A stretch of DNA of 64,000 nucleotides from Streptacidiphilus jiangxiensis (GCF_900109465.1 NZ_FOAZ01000007.1:36830-100829); one strand, 5' to 3'; numbered from the stretch's first letter, positions 1 through 8,237 are shown. Made by a program: numbers and translations. Notes: generated from the sequence alone by a model not told the origin.

Positions 1-1
1 G

Positions 2-133
2 CTGGTCGTGGAACTGCGCGAACCGGTGAGCCTGCGTCTGGCGAGTGGAGCACGGCTTGTCGTCCGACGTCTCCACCTCGCTGCGGACGACCCCGCGGCA
101 GCTCACCGAGCCCTGCGTTCGGCCCTGGCGTGA
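2..133 (+). CDS. C-terminal end of an unidentified protein (5' truncated by window)
   Basis: An open frame runs from the left edge to a TGA at 131-133 and encodes about 43 residues of ordinary composition (hydrophobic strands, then an Ala-rich helix ending ALRSALA). It is probably the tail of a gene starting outside the window. Family cannot be named from this piece. A 90-base gap separates it from the next gene on the same strand. Confidence 0.4.
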   Translation: MVVELREPVSLRLASGARLVVRRLHLAADDPAAAHRALRSALA

Positions 134-223
134 TGCCCGCCACCGGCCTGCCCGACACGGACCGCCTCGGAGGGCGGTTCGTGACGTTGACCTCGGACGT
201 CCTGCCGTCCGAAGCGAGGAACG

Positions 224-760
224 TTGAGCAACGACGCAAACCGCGATCAACCGATCAGGAACCTCAGCACCTGGACACTTGACCGCCTCGAAGCCTTCAC
301 GATCACACAGCAGGGCCATGAGCTGGAGCGGATCAGGGTCGTCGCCCAATCCCAGGCCTACCGATCCGACGAGCCAAGGCACGTCCGCCTGCGCTGGGCC
401 AAGCTGTCGTTGAATGCCAACGCACGTCTGCCCGGCGACACCCCGTGGAGCCTGGCCCGGAAGACCCGCCAGAACTTCGCGCTACGCACCTGGATCATCG
501 ATCATCTCGGCCCTGACACCGATTCAGACTGGGACCCCGAAGTCCTCGCCGCCGACACGCTCGAAGCCCTCGCCCTCGAGCCCGACCAGGCCACAACGCT
601 GTCCGCCAGCCGGCGTGACCTCCCGACCGAGCAAATCAGCGAACTGCGCCGCCACAAGAACAAGACGGCTCATCTGGACCGGCTGTTGGGCTTCCTCCCG
701 CCGGGACCCGACAAAGTCCGACTCACTGCCTGGGCGGAGGCGCGCAAGCACCTGCCCTGA
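224..760 (+). CDS. hypothetical protein, 178 aa
   Basis: The frame begins with TTG at 224, preceded by a GCGAGGA ribosome-binding-like stretch. The product is soluble, charged and largely helical by composition, with no signal peptide, membrane segment or motif I recognise. A segment around residues 70-105 is rich in Trp, Arg and Asp and the C-terminal third is Arg/Lys rich. It converges on the HAD phosphatase gene at 861-1505. Codon use (G/C at third positions) supports a real gene, but the start is uncertain and no function is proposed. Confidence 0.45.
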   Translation: MSNDANRDQPIRNLSTWTLDRLEAFTITQQGHELERIRVVAQSQAYRSDEPRHVRLRWAKLSLNANARLPGDTPWSLARKTRQNFALRTWIIDHLGPDTDSDWDPEVLAADTLEALALEPDQATTLSASRRDLPTEQISELRRHKNKTAHLDRLLGFLPPGPDKVRLTAWAEARKHLP

Positions 761-860
761 GCCATCAGCCCGACAGTGATCGCGGGATCCGGTCGCGAAG
801 TTCAGAGAACAGGTCAACGTCCGCTGTCACGCCTACTCGCACAACCGACCGGCGGTCGCT

Positions 861-1505
861 CTATTCCAGGGACTTGGTCGACAACAGTCCTGCCGCCTGC
901 AGATAGGCGGCCGTATCCGCGTGGGTGTCGAAGAACAGATCGGCGGGGCGCAGACCGTCCCGGTCATGCGTCGAAGTGAACCCAGCGACCCGACATCCCG
1001 CCGCCTTCCCCGCAGCGACCCCTGCCGGCGCGTCCTCCACGACCAGGCACGCTGACGGATCGAGGCCGAGAGCAGCGGCTGCCTTCAGATAGCACTCGGG
1101 CGCCGGCTTGGCCTGCACCACGTCGCCCCCATAGACCTGAACCCGCGGCAGGGGAAGGCCGGCCGCCGCGAATCGGGCCTGCACGGATGCCCGGTCGCCC
1201 GACGTCACGATGGCCCAGGCATCCACGGACAGTCCCAACAACAGCTCGACAGCACCGTCCACTGCCGGGAAGGCATGTTGCTGCTGATCCAGGAGCCGGT
1301 CGAGCACCACGCGCTCCTGTGACGGATCCAGATCCGGGGCCGCCAGCAGCACCGTGTCTTCCGGACGGCGACCAAAGGTCAACGGCCAAACCGCGTCGGC
1401 TTCGAGGCCCCGCAGCCGGGCCCAGGCATCCCACACACGCCGATGTGCCGCTGTCGAGTCGACCAGAACTCCGTCCACGTCAAACAGCACCGCACTCAGC
1501 GTCAT
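861..1505 (-). CDS. HAD-superfamily phosphatase, beta-phosphoglucomutase-like
   Basis: Cytosolic haloacid dehalogenase-like hydrolase of 214 aa. HAD motif I is DVDGVLVDS near residues 8-16 (nucleophile and general-acid aspartates), motif II is the TSGD region, motif III is the Lys of KPAPE, and motif IV is VVEDAPAG with the metal-binding acidic pair. A helical cap lies between motifs I and II as in subfamily IA phosphatases. The ATG at 1505 is chosen because it has a GGAGGGG Shine-Dalgarno about 8 nt upstream; longer readings begin with non-conserved residues. The family acts on sugar phosphates or related small phosphoesters, but the substrate cannot be inferred from context. Confidence 0.85.
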   Translation of the reverse strand: MTLSAVLFDVDGVLVDSTAAHRRVWDAWARLRGLEADAVWPLTFGRRPEDTVLLAAPDLDPSQERVVLDRLLDQQQHAFPAVDGAVELLLGLSVDAWAIVTSGDRASVQARFAAAGLPLPRVQVYGGDVVQAKPAPECYLKAAAALGLDPSACLVVEDAPAGVAAGKAAGCRVAGFTSTHDRDGLRPADLFFDTHADTAAYLQAAGLLSTKSLE

Positions 1506-1972
1506 GATTGCGCCCCCTCCACCACCTCGACTGAGGATCGTCCAAGGACGGACGCCCCGCGCAGTGACATCCAATCCCATCGACATTGATCATGACGACT
1601 GACCCCGAGTGACTCCCGATCCGCATCGGAATGACACCCACAACCAGTGATGCAGCCACTTGAACGTCAGCTGCGGCCTGGGCGGACCGATGCTGCAGGG
1701 GTGATCAGGGCCGGCCTGGAGGCAGCCGCAGCCGGGTTGGGTCTCGGCGGATCGTGGCCCGGTTGGGCCGGGCGGGGGACACCGTGCGGGGCTGGGTCCG
1801 CCGGTTCCGGAGCGGACGGGTGCTGACGGGAACGATCCGGCGGCGCGTCCGGCCCCTTGCGTCGCAGCCACGCCCTGTAGTCAGACGATCACTGAGCCTG
1901 TACCGTGCTGCTCGAACGCGCTGCGCGGAAGTCGCTTCACCGCAGATCCGAGGCCCAGGGCGATCACCCCTT
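1506..1972. other. intergenic stretch with possible transposon-type HTH remnant
   Basis: About 470 bases between the HAD gene and the cold-shock leader hold no convincing intact gene. On the plus strand around 1736-1850 a short frame reads like a helix-turn-helix followed by GWVRRF, reminiscent of DNA-binding segments of zinc-ribbon transposases, but it has neither a start nor a complete domain. The right part must hold the promoter of the cold-shock gene. Confidence 0.25.
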
Positions 1973-1997
1973 GGGGTGCCCGGAAAGCGGGCGCCCC
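1973..1997 (+). promoter_or_regulatory. hairpin in the 5' leader of the cold-shock gene
   Basis: GGGGTGCCCG (1973-1982) pairs with CGGGCGCCCC (1988-1997), one G-T wobble, closing a GAAAG loop. It ends about 15 nt before the GGGAG ribosome-binding site of the cold-shock gene. Structured leaders are typical of cold-shock mRNAs, so this may tune translation; that role is inference. Confidence 0.4.
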
Positions 1998-2022
1998 ACG
2001 ATCCCGGACAGGGAGCAGCAGC

Positions 2023-2226
2023 ATGGCGCAGGGCAGCGTGAAGTGGTTCAACGGCGAGAAGGGCTTCGGCTTCATCGAGCAGGACGGTGGAGGCCCGGAC
2101 GTGTTCGTCCACTACAGCGAGATCATGGGCAACGGTTACAAGAGCCTCGACGAGGGCCAGCGGGTCGAGTTCGAGATCGGCCAGGGCCAGAAGGGCCCCC
2201 AGGCCCAGCAGGTCCGCGCGATTTGA
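2023..2226 (+). CDS. CspA-family cold-shock protein, 67 aa
   Basis: Single cold-shock domain that binds single-stranded RNA/DNA and acts as an RNA chaperone. Both nucleic-acid-binding signatures are present: RNP1 as KGFGFI (residues 13-18) and RNP2 as VFVHY (27-31). Length is normal for the family. The ATG at 2023 follows a GGGAG site. It stands alone, with a leader hairpin upstream and an intrinsic terminator downstream, so it is monocistronic. Streptomycetes carry several such paralogues; which one this corresponds to cannot be told here. Confidence 0.93.
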   Translation: MAQGSVKWFNGEKGFGFIEQDGGGPDVFVHYSEIMGNGYKSLDEGQRVEFEIGQGQKGPQAQQVRAI

Positions 2227-2239
2227 TCTGCGCGACACC

Positions 2240-2275
2240 GAGGCCCCGGCAGCCCACCGCGGGCGCCGGGGCCTC
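2240..2275 (+). terminator. intrinsic terminator of the cold-shock gene
   Basis: Perfect 11-bp inverted repeat: GAGGCCCCGGC (2240-2250) and GCCGGGGCCTC (2265-2275), 13 bases after the stop codon. The following tract is only weakly T-rich, as is usual in high-G+C actinobacteria. Confidence 0.75.
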
Positions 2276-2398
2276 AGTCGCTCTGTTTGATCCGATTCTG
2301 CGGGGTGTCGGTCGAACCTGAGTGTCCCTCGGGTGCTGCCGAAGTGGCCGTCGACATGCCGAGAGCCCGCCGCGAGAAGCAACGCCAGCGGCTGGGGT

Positions 2399-2938
2399 TC
2401 ATCGGGGGCGGCTGTCCGACTCCGCCTGAATCAGCATCCGCTTGAGCAGGGTGTTGAGTGTGTCCTGCTCTGCCGGGTCGAGTGGGGCGACCATCGAGTT
2501 CTCTGCCTGCCCGCGCAGCTTCATCGCCGCCAGCCAGCGGGCGCGCCCTGCCTCGGTGAGTTCCACGTCCACCCGGCGGCGGTCCTGGCTGCTGCGCACG
2601 CGCCGCACCAGTCCTGACTGCTCCAGGGTGTCCAGACGACCTGTCATGCCGGCCGGGGAGAGCATGAGTTCCGCGGCCAGCTCGGAGGGTGTGGCCCGGT
2701 CCGGGGCCTCGCGCGCGCTGAGTTGGTGCAGCGTGGCGAACTCGAACTCCTGCAGGCCGACCTCGGCCAGGGCGCGGTCCTTGGCCCGGCCGACGAGCTT
2801 GGCCAGGAGCTGTATGCGGGTGATGATCCCCTCCACCCGCGCGTCGAACGGGGCCTTCCCCTGCCAGCGTGCGAGGTGCATGTCGACGGAGTCGGCCCCG
2901 TCTGAGGGCCGCTCCTGTCCCTGGCTCTCGGTGTCCAT
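2399..2938 (-). CDS. MarR-family transcriptional regulator
   Basis: Winged-helix regulator of up to 179 aa. The DNA-binding core lies at about residues 85-130: a recognition helix in TPSELAAELMLSPAGMTG, then the wing RSSQDRRRVDVELTEAGR, the MarR signature with the conserved DRR. The N-terminal 30 residues are poorly conserved in the family, so a downstream start (for example Met20, 2881) is possible. It is transcribed divergently from an MFS transporter 68 bp away with an AT-rich palindrome between them. By family precedent it represses both genes and is released by a ligand, likely a substrate of the pump; the ligand is unknown. Confidence 0.88.
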   Translation of the reverse strand: MDTESQGQERPSDGADSVDMHLARWQGKAPFDARVEGIITRIQLLAKLVGRAKDRALAEVGLQEFEFATLHQLSAREAPDRATPSELAAELMLSPAGMTGRLDTLEQSGLVRRVRSSQDRRRVDVELTEAGRARWLAAMKLRGQAENSMVAPLDPAEQDTLNTLLKRMLIQAESDSRPR

Positions 2939-2960
2939 CCCCTCAGTATGCTACGCCAAC

Positions 2961-3000
2961 TTATATTTCGTTGCCAAAAGATTAGCTGGCGAAATATCAT
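2961..3000. promoter_or_regulatory. palindromic operator between marR and MFS genes
   Basis: This is a sharply AT-rich island in very GC-rich DNA. ATATTTCG (2963-2970) is repeated inverted as CGAAATAT (2990-2997), with TTGCC and CTGGC inside the arms. The spacing of about 27 bp centre to centre and the location over both start regions fit a MarR operator that would control both divergent genes. Confidence 0.65.
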
Positions 3001-3006
3001 GTCCGC

Positions 3007-4299
3007 ATGACGCCATCCATGCGCCGACTGCTGGTCGGCCGTACCTGCGCGGCGCTGGCCACCGCGCTGATCCCCACCACGCTCACACTCGCGCTGCTTC
3101 GAGGACATGCCGCAGGCTCGACGGGTTCGGCAGGGGATCTGGGCTTGGTGCTGGCCTGCGAACTGCTGCCCATGCTGGTGCTGCTGCCCGTCGCCGGCGT
3201 GCTCGCGGACCGCTTCCCGCCGCAGCGGGTCGTGCTTGCCGCCGATCTGCTCAGGGGCGCGGCGCAGACCACGATCGGCGCGGAACTGCTCTGCGGCCGG
3301 GTCCAAGTGCCCGACCTCGCCGTGCTCGCCGCGGTCACCGGCGCCGCGGTCGCCTTCGGCACCCCGGCGGTGCGCACCCTGGTCGCGGTGACCGTCGACG
3401 CCGGCCAGCGGCTGCGGCTGAACTCGCGGCTGGACATCGCCACCGGCCTGGCCCAGACCGCCGGTCCGGCGACGGCGGGCGGCTTGATGCTGATGGTCGG
3501 CGCCGGCTGGTCCTCGCTGCTGACCGGCGCACTATTCATCGGCTCCGCGACCACCCTGGGTGGCCTGCACACCCGCCAGGCCGCCAGGCCGGCCGACGGC
3601 GGCCAGCCGGGGTTCCTGGCGCGGCTGCGCGAAGGTTGGACCGAGACCAGGCGCCACCGCTGGTTCCTCGCCAACGTGCTGGGCCACGGGGTTTGGCATC
3701 TGACGGCAGGGTTCCTGCTCACCCTGGGACCGCTGATCGCGGTCCGGAGCATGGGAGGTGACGGCGCGTGGGTGTTGGTGGCCCAACTGGGGACGGTCGG
3801 CATGCTCGTCGGTGCCTTCGCCGCGAGCCGGCTGCCGATGCGCCGTCCGCTGGTCGGCGTGGCCGTGGGTGCGGCCGTCTTCGCGCTGCCGCTGACGGCT
3901 TTCGGACTGGGGCTGGCGCTGCCCTGGGCGGCGTCCGCGTACTTCCTGGCCATGTTCGGGCTGGGAGTGCTCAGTCCGCTGTGGGAAACCGCCATCCAAC
4001 GCCGCATCCCGCAGGAGGTCCTCGGCCGGGTGGGGTCCTTCGACTCTCTGATCTCGTTCGCTGCCCGTCCGCTGGGCCTGGCCGTGGCCGTTCCGGTCGC
4101 CACTGTCCTGGGCACTTCGGCGCCGCTGCTGGCGGGCGCGGTGCTCGTGGCGGCGGCGAATCTGGCCGCGCTGCTGCTGCCCGAGGCATGGGAGCAGCCG
4201 GAGCCGGCCACGGCAGGGGGCGATGCCAGGCGCGAACCTCTGGCCGCGGCGGCCCGAGGTCAGGCGGAGGCCGACTCCACGGCAGCGGGCGGCAGGTAG
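3007..4299 (+). CDS. MFS-family drug-efflux-like transporter
   Basis: Polytopic membrane protein of 430 aa with about 12 hydrophobic segments, an N-terminal cytoplasmic Arg cluster (MRRLLVGR) and the MFS loop-2 motif region GVLADRFPPQRVVLAADLLRG (conserved GxxADRxxxxR) near residues 60-80. These mark a proton-driven exporter of the Enterobactin/macrolide-efflux-like MFS group. The ATG at 3007 has no clear Shine-Dalgarno, and the operator lies directly upstream, so the transcript may be nearly leaderless. The divergent MarR gene argues for inducible export of a toxic small molecule. The C-terminal 30 residues are hydrophilic and variable. Confidence 0.85.
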   Translation: MTPSMRRLLVGRTCAALATALIPTTLTLALLRGHAAGSTGSAGDLGLVLACELLPMLVLLPVAGVLADRFPPQRVVLAADLLRGAAQTTIGAELLCGRVQVPDLAVLAAVTGAAVAFGTPAVRTLVAVTVDAGQRLRLNSRLDIATGLAQTAGPATAGGLMLMVGAGWSSLLTGALFIGSATTLGGLHTRQAARPADGGQPGFLARLREGWTETRRHRWFLANVLGHGVWHLTAGFLLTLGPLIAVRSMGGDGAWVLVAQLGTVGMLVGAFAASRLPMRRPLVGVAVGAAVFALPLTAFGLGLALPWAASAYFLAMFGLGVLSPLWETAIQRRIPQEVLGRVGSFDSLISFAARPLGLAVAVPVATVLGTSAPLLAGAVLVAAANLAALLLPEAWEQPEPATAGGDARREPLAAAARGQAEADSTAAGGR

Positions 4300-4343
4300 T
4301 CAGCACAGGCTTGGCCGGTATGACGCTCGCCGGGACGCGTCCT

Positions 4344-4979
4344 TCACATGAGGGAGGGCCCGACCTCGCCCAGGACCGGGGCGACCAGCTCGCGCAGGTC
4401 GGAGAGCCGGCGGTAGTGCACGGCGCTCATGCCGACCTGCCGGGCTGCGTCCACGTTGGTCCGGCTGTCGTCGACGAACGCACAGCGGTGTGCGGGGGCG
4501 CCCGCGCGCTCGGCGGCGACTTGGTAGATCTCCAGGTCGGGCTTGGCGACGCGGACGCGAGAGCTGTTGACGACGTGGTCGGCCAGGTCGGTGAGACCGA
4601 GTCGGCCAAGGTCGTCATCCAGCCAGACCGTGGCATTGGTGACGAGCACGACAGGAATGGTGCGACGCACGCGCCGGATCAGCTCGACCGCCTGCTGGTC
4701 CGCACGCGAGGGCGCATGGGCGAACGCCCGGGCGAGCGTGGCGGCCTGCCGGGCGGAGACCTGGGCGGTCAGTGCCTCGGCGATGGATGCGGCCCACTGG
4801 GTCCGGGTGAGCCGGCCGAGCACCAGCGGTCGGCCCCGCTCGGCGGCGAACGCGGTCGCCATCGTCGTCCCGACCGCGATACCGGCGGCCTGCTCCAGCC
4901 GGGTCACCTCGTCCAGGTCGAAGAAGCGGATGACCCCGTCCAGGTCGCACAGCAGGGCATCGAACGCAAGGCCGCTCAT
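4344..4979 (-). CDS. HAD-superfamily hydrolase
   Basis: About 211 aa. Motif I is CDLDGVIR with both aspartates, motif II is LVTNAT, motif III is KPDLEIY, and motif IV is FVDDSRTNVDAA, the layout of HAD IA epoxide-hydrolase/2-haloacid-dehalogenase-like phosphatases. A helical cap is present between motifs I and II. The start at 4979 gives MSGLAFDALLCDLDG; a start six codons upstream is also open. It converges on the MFS gene (45-bp gap). Only about 15% similarity is apparent by eye to the other HAD protein at 861-1505, so these are not recent duplicates. Substrate unknown. Confidence 0.82.
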   Translation of the reverse strand: MSGLAFDALLCDLDGVIRFFDLDEVTRLEQAAGIAVGTTMATAFAAERGRPLVLGRLTRTQWAASIAEALTAQVSARQAATLARAFAHAPSRADQQAVELIRRVRRTIPVVLVTNATVWLDDDLGRLGLTDLADHVVNSSRVRVAKPDLEIYQVAAERAGAPAHRCAFVDDSRTNVDAARQVGMSAVHYRRLSDLRELVAPVLGEVGPSLM

Positions 4980-5342
4980 GGCTGGTGATGATGCCAAAGG
5001 GTTCGACGCCGGAGCCGATGAGGAAGTGGGTCGACACCAGTCACCTCTGGGCGCGTCCTGGCTCCGCCGACGCCGGGTGGTGACTGCCTGTCAGGGGCGG
5101 TCGCGACCCTGAGGGGACAGCACGGAGTCGTGCCGGTTCGCGACGGCGATGGGGCGTGGTGCGGGTGTGGCTCAGCCCGCTCAGTGGTCAACGAAGGCCG
5201 TCAACAGCGGTGCGGTCGAAGACTCGGGAGGGTGATTGCGGAGAAACCTGTCCCGGCGACCCGTCCGTCCGCGCCCCGGGCCCGAATGAACAGTCAGATG
5301 CCCGCGCTGAGTGGGCAGGCAAGTGGACAGAGATGGGGCGTG

Positions 5343-6131
5343 ATGGGCGAGGAGCACATCGACACCCGGTTGCTCGCGGCGCTGACCGAGCAGTCGCAGG
5401 ACCTGAACAGTGACGCGGTACGGATCACCCGGGAGGCGCTGGACGACTTCGCCGCCGGGCAGGAGCCGCGACGCTGGTGGCAGCGCCGGAGCGGGGTGCT
5501 CGCCGCCGCGGCGGGCGGGGCCGTGCTGCTCGGAGCGGGAAGGGCAGCCGCCGCGAGCGGCAGCACCGACGACGTGATGGCGCTGCAGACGGCCGCGTCG
5601 ATCGAGAACCTGGCGGTGAGCGTGTACACCACCGCCGCGGGACTGCCGTTCGTCAAGGACGGCAACAAGACGGTGGCCGCGTTCATCGCCAAGACCACGA
5701 GCCAGCACACCGCGCACGCGCAGGCGTTCAACGCCGCCGTGACGCAGGCCGGGGGCAAGGCCCAGAACCAGCCCGACCCCAAGTACGCGGCGATCGTGAA
5801 GCAGATGCTGCCGTCGATCAAGGGCCCCGCAGACGTGGTGAAGCTGGCGATCACCCTCGAGGACGTCGCCGCGCAGACGTACACCAAGAACGTCACGCTC
5901 GTCTCCGACCCGCAGCTGCGCAAGCTCTTCGCGTCGGTGGCGCCGGTGGAGGCGCAGCACCGTGCCACGCTGCTGGCGGTGCAGGCGCTGCTCGCGGGCG
6001 GCGCCCCGCAGTTGATCACGATCCCGGTGGACGCCTCCAAGCTCCCGGCCGCCGCCGGCAGCGTCGGATTCCCCGACGCCTTCTACCCGACCAAGGACGC
6101 CTCGCCGATCAGCGAAGGAGCCGTGCAGTGA
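5343..6131 (+). CDS. exported ferritin-like protein
   Basis: 262 aa. Residues 1-40 are a hydrophilic, helical N-terminal segment; RRWWQRR (43-49) then precedes a hydrophobic core ending in AAAASG, a Tat-like or membrane-anchor signal. The exported part (about 75-262) is a ferritin-like four-helix domain (the type grouped as Ferritin_2/DUF4439-like) with candidate di-iron ligands Glu88, His122/His125, Glu173 and the ExxxH pair Glu203/His206... seen in APVEAQH. Function in the family is unclear: oxidative or desiccation stress is suggested. The start is chosen at 5343; an in-frame GTG immediately before it and an ATG at 5286 are alternatives. Its stop overlaps the start of a paralogue, so both are co-translated. 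Confidence 0.75.
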   Translation: MGEEHIDTRLLAALTEQSQDLNSDAVRITREALDDFAAGQEPRRWWQRRSGVLAAAAGGAVLLGAGRAAAASGSTDDVMALQTAASIENLAVSVYTTAAGLPFVKDGNKTVAAFIAKTTSQHTAHAQAFNAAVTQAGGKAQNQPDPKYAAIVKQMLPSIKGPADVVKLAITLEDVAAQTYTKNVTLVSDPQLRKLFASVAPVEAQHRATLLAVQALLAGGAPQLITIPVDASKLPAAAGSVGFPDAFYPTKDASPISEGAVQ

Positions 6132-6967
6132 GCGACACCCGTGGCGGCTGGGAGCTGCCGATCAGCGAGCACGAGCTCACCCGGCTCACCGAGGACCTCG
6201 ACGAGGCACACCGTACCTACCTGCCTGCCATGCACGCCTCCGCGGCGGAGCTGACCGAGCAGATCCGCGACCAGCAGACCGCCAGGGCACGCAAGGGGTC
6301 CGGCCTGGCCGGGCAGGCCTCCCGGCGCGGGTTCCTGCTCGGCGCGGGCGGCGTGGCCGCCGCATTTGCACTGGCCGCCTGTTCCAGCTCCGGCAACGCC
6401 CCGTCGGCGGCCGGTGCCAGTGGAGCGGCGGGCGGCGCGGGCTCCGCGTCCCCGAGCAGCATGTACACCGGTGACCTGCAGGTGGTCGCGCTCGCGACCG
6501 CTCTGGAGAACCAGGCCGTCGGCGCCTACACGGCGGCCCTGGCGGCAGCGAAGGCCGGCAAGCTCGGCACGGTCCCCGCGGCAGTCGGCACCTTCGCCCA
6601 GACGGCGATGAGCCAGCACTCCGACCACGCCAAGGCATGGAACGCCGTGCTGACCGGGGCGGGCAAGCCCGCGATCACCGACGTGCCGCTGTCCAACCAA
6701 CCCGCGACGCTCCAGGCGCTGGGTGCGGTCACGGACGTGGGCGGCGTCGCGAAGCTGGCCCTGATGCTGGAACAGCAGGCGGCCGAGACATACCTGTTCG
6801 CCACCTACAACGTCACCAGCCCCGGAGGCATCGCCACCGCCGCCACGATCGCACCGGTCGAGGCCATGCACGCGGCGATCCTGAACTACGTCCTGGGGCA
6901 GTACCCGGTCCCGGACGATTTCCTGGGTGTCGACAAGGCGGCCTCCCCGAGCCTGCTGACCGTCTGA
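6128..6967 (+). CDS. Tat-exported ferritin-like lipoprotein
   Basis: 279 aa, starting with GTG inside the stop of the upstream gene (GTGA overlap) after an AAGGAG site. A 64-residue hydrophilic N-terminus precedes the twin-arginine motif SRRGFLLG (65-72) and a hydrophobic core ending at lipobox LAAC (Cys85), followed by a Ser/Gly/Ala linker. The domain from about 115 onward matches the preceding protein, with equivalent ligand positions (ALENQAVGAY, SQHSDHA, LEQQAAETY, APVEAMHA). It is therefore a lipid-anchored paralogue that folds before export, consistent with metal loading in the cytoplasm. The long region before the Tat motif is unusual. tatA and tatC lie 6 kb downstream. Confidence 0.82.
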   Translation: MSDTRGGWELPISEHELTRLTEDLDEAHRTYLPAMHASAAELTEQIRDQQTARARKGSGLAGQASRRGFLLGAGGVAAAFALAACSSSGNAPSAAGASGAAGGAGSASPSSMYTGDLQVVALATALENQAVGAYTAALAAAKAGKLGTVPAAVGTFAQTAMSQHSDHAKAWNAVLTGAGKPAITDVPLSNQPATLQALGAVTDVGGVAKLALMLEQQAAETYLFATYNVTSPGGIATAATIAPVEAMHAAILNYVLGQYPVPDDFLGVDKAASPSLLTV

Positions 6968-6982
6968 GGCACCATCAGAGCT

Positions 6983-7013
6983 GGGCCGGTCACCCTGGGA
7001 ACGGGACCGGCCC
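6983..7013 (+). terminator. first of two tandem terminators after the ferritin-like pair
   Basis: GGGCCGGTC (6983-6991) pairs with GACCGGCCC (7005-7013). The loop contains CCCTGGGAACG. Confidence 0.7.
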
Positions 7014-7018
7014 GACCC

Positions 7019-7054
7019 GGCGGGCTGCTGTCCTGGGAACGCCGGCAGCCCGCC
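7019..7054 (+). terminator. second tandem terminator after the ferritin-like pair
   Basis: GGCGGGCTGC (7019-7028) pairs with GCAGCCCGCC (7045-7054), a perfect 10-bp stem. Its loop contains CCTGGGAACG, the same sequence as in the loop of the preceding hairpin. Confidence 0.7.
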
Positions 7055-7368
7055 ACCTCCATCACGCCCTCATGCAGTGGCTTCCGCCTGGGCTGGCGGC
7101 GGCACTTCGGGTGCGTACAGAACTTAGGTCGTCGGCCTGGGTCTGTGAAGGTCGTGGCCGCACAGTGAGGGTGGCCTTTTGGTTTCGAAGTGCACAGCGA
7201 GAAGATTGGGTTAGCTGTCGGCAGGACGACGACCCTGGCCCCGCCGGTGGTGGACGATCCAGCCTCCGATCGTCTGGCGGTGGGGCGCCGCCATGCTCTG
7301 ACGACAAGTTCTGACGTGGTCGTCCGGAGGATCGGCGCGGTGTGGACGACTACGAGGCTCGCCTGGGT

Positions 7369-7510
7369 GCTCATTCCTCGGCGCCGCCTTCTTCGCCGGC
7401 GCCGGGGCCTCCCCGCGCGCTGTCTTGGACTCGGCGATGGAGGCCTGGAGGGCGGCCATGATGTCCGTGGTCGGTGCCGCCGCGGTGGGCGGGGTGGCAT
7501 CCTGGGCTAC
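7369..7510 (-). pseudogene. possible remnant of a Ku C-terminal tail
   Basis: A minus-strand frame contains TTDIMAALQASIAES followed by APAPAKKAA, which looks like the C-terminal end of bacterial Ku (a DLMxALxxS helix then a Lys/Ala/Pro tail that contacts LigD). Nothing resembling the Ku core lies upstream on that strand. The rest of 7055-7667 shows no other supportable gene, so this is at best a fragment. Confidence 0.3.
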
Positions 7511-7667
7511 TCCGGACGGCGGCGACCGTCGCACCCGGTTGGCGGCGAAATCGCCGCGACCCGGTCTGCCCTCGTGGCAGGCCCGGCCGTGTTCGGTTGC
7601 CTAGCGGTCGCGCAGCGCGCGTGGGCCGGGGTGATGGGAGGGCAGCGCTCCACAAGCCGGGGCAAGG

Positions 7668-8213
7668 TCAGTTCAGGCCCTTCAGGTTCCCTAGGTAGTA
7701 GTAGTCGCCCCCGTTGTAGTCGAGCTTGACTGACGCACCGGCGATGTCGGGGTCCGACAAGGACCACCCGGCGTGCAGGTTAACGAGGTCCTGGATCTTG
7801 TATCCGTTGTTAGCGAACCACCAGAGCTGTGAGTTGTTGGCGTTGCACGTGTTCTGCGTGATGAGTGTTCCAATGCTGGTCCCGCCCTGGTAGAGGTCCA
7901 GGCACTTCCCACTGTGGTAGTTGACGACGTTGTAGTAGAACGTGACGCCGTCGGCGCTGGACTTCTCATAGACGAAAGTCCAGAGCTGGTTGTTGGCGGG
8001 GACAGTGCTGCAGGGTGCGGTGTCGACCTTGGCGCCGTCGGCGGTCGAGGAGCCGGAGACCTCGACGCAGAAGTTGTCGACGTTGGTCGCAATGTTGGCC
8101 CTGTACATGGGGGTGCCGGGGACGGAGGCGCTGGCGGGGGCCGTGGCGGTGGCCAGGACGCCGATGGTGGTAGCTGCGATGCCGAGACTCTTGATGATGT
8201 TGGTTCGCTTCAT
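7668..8213 (-). CDS. secreted ricin-type beta-trefoil-like protein
   Basis: 181 aa from the ATG at 8213: MKRTNIIKSLG then a hydrophobic core and APASAS is a Sec signal peptide with cleavage near residue 30. The mature part has repeated beta-trefoil signatures: NNQLWTF, SGKCLDLYQGG, NNSQLWWF, the QxW motif of ricin-B lectin domains, and paired Cys residues (for example in NFCVEV and APCSTV). It is a stand-alone lectin-like domain without an attached enzyme, so carbohydrate binding is likely but the ligand is unknown. A second protein of this fold lies at 62920-63435. An upstream GTG at 8237 is an alternative start. Confidence 0.75.
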   Translation of the reverse strand: MKRTNIIKSLGIAATTIGVLATATAPASASVPGTPMYRANIATNVDNFCVEVSGSSTADGAKVDTAPCSTVPANNQLWTFVYEKSSADGVTFYYNVVNYHSGKCLDLYQGGTSIGTLITQNTCNANNSQLWWFANNGYKIQDLVNLHAGWSLSDPDIAGASVKLDYNGGDYYYLGNLKGLN

Positions 8214-8237
8214 GGCGGGGAGGCTACCGGGGTGCAC

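Noticed and set aside
1736..1850. Helix-turn-helix-like fragment before the cold-shock gene
   Set aside because: Too short and without catalytic or zinc-ribbon residues to be called a transposase remnant.
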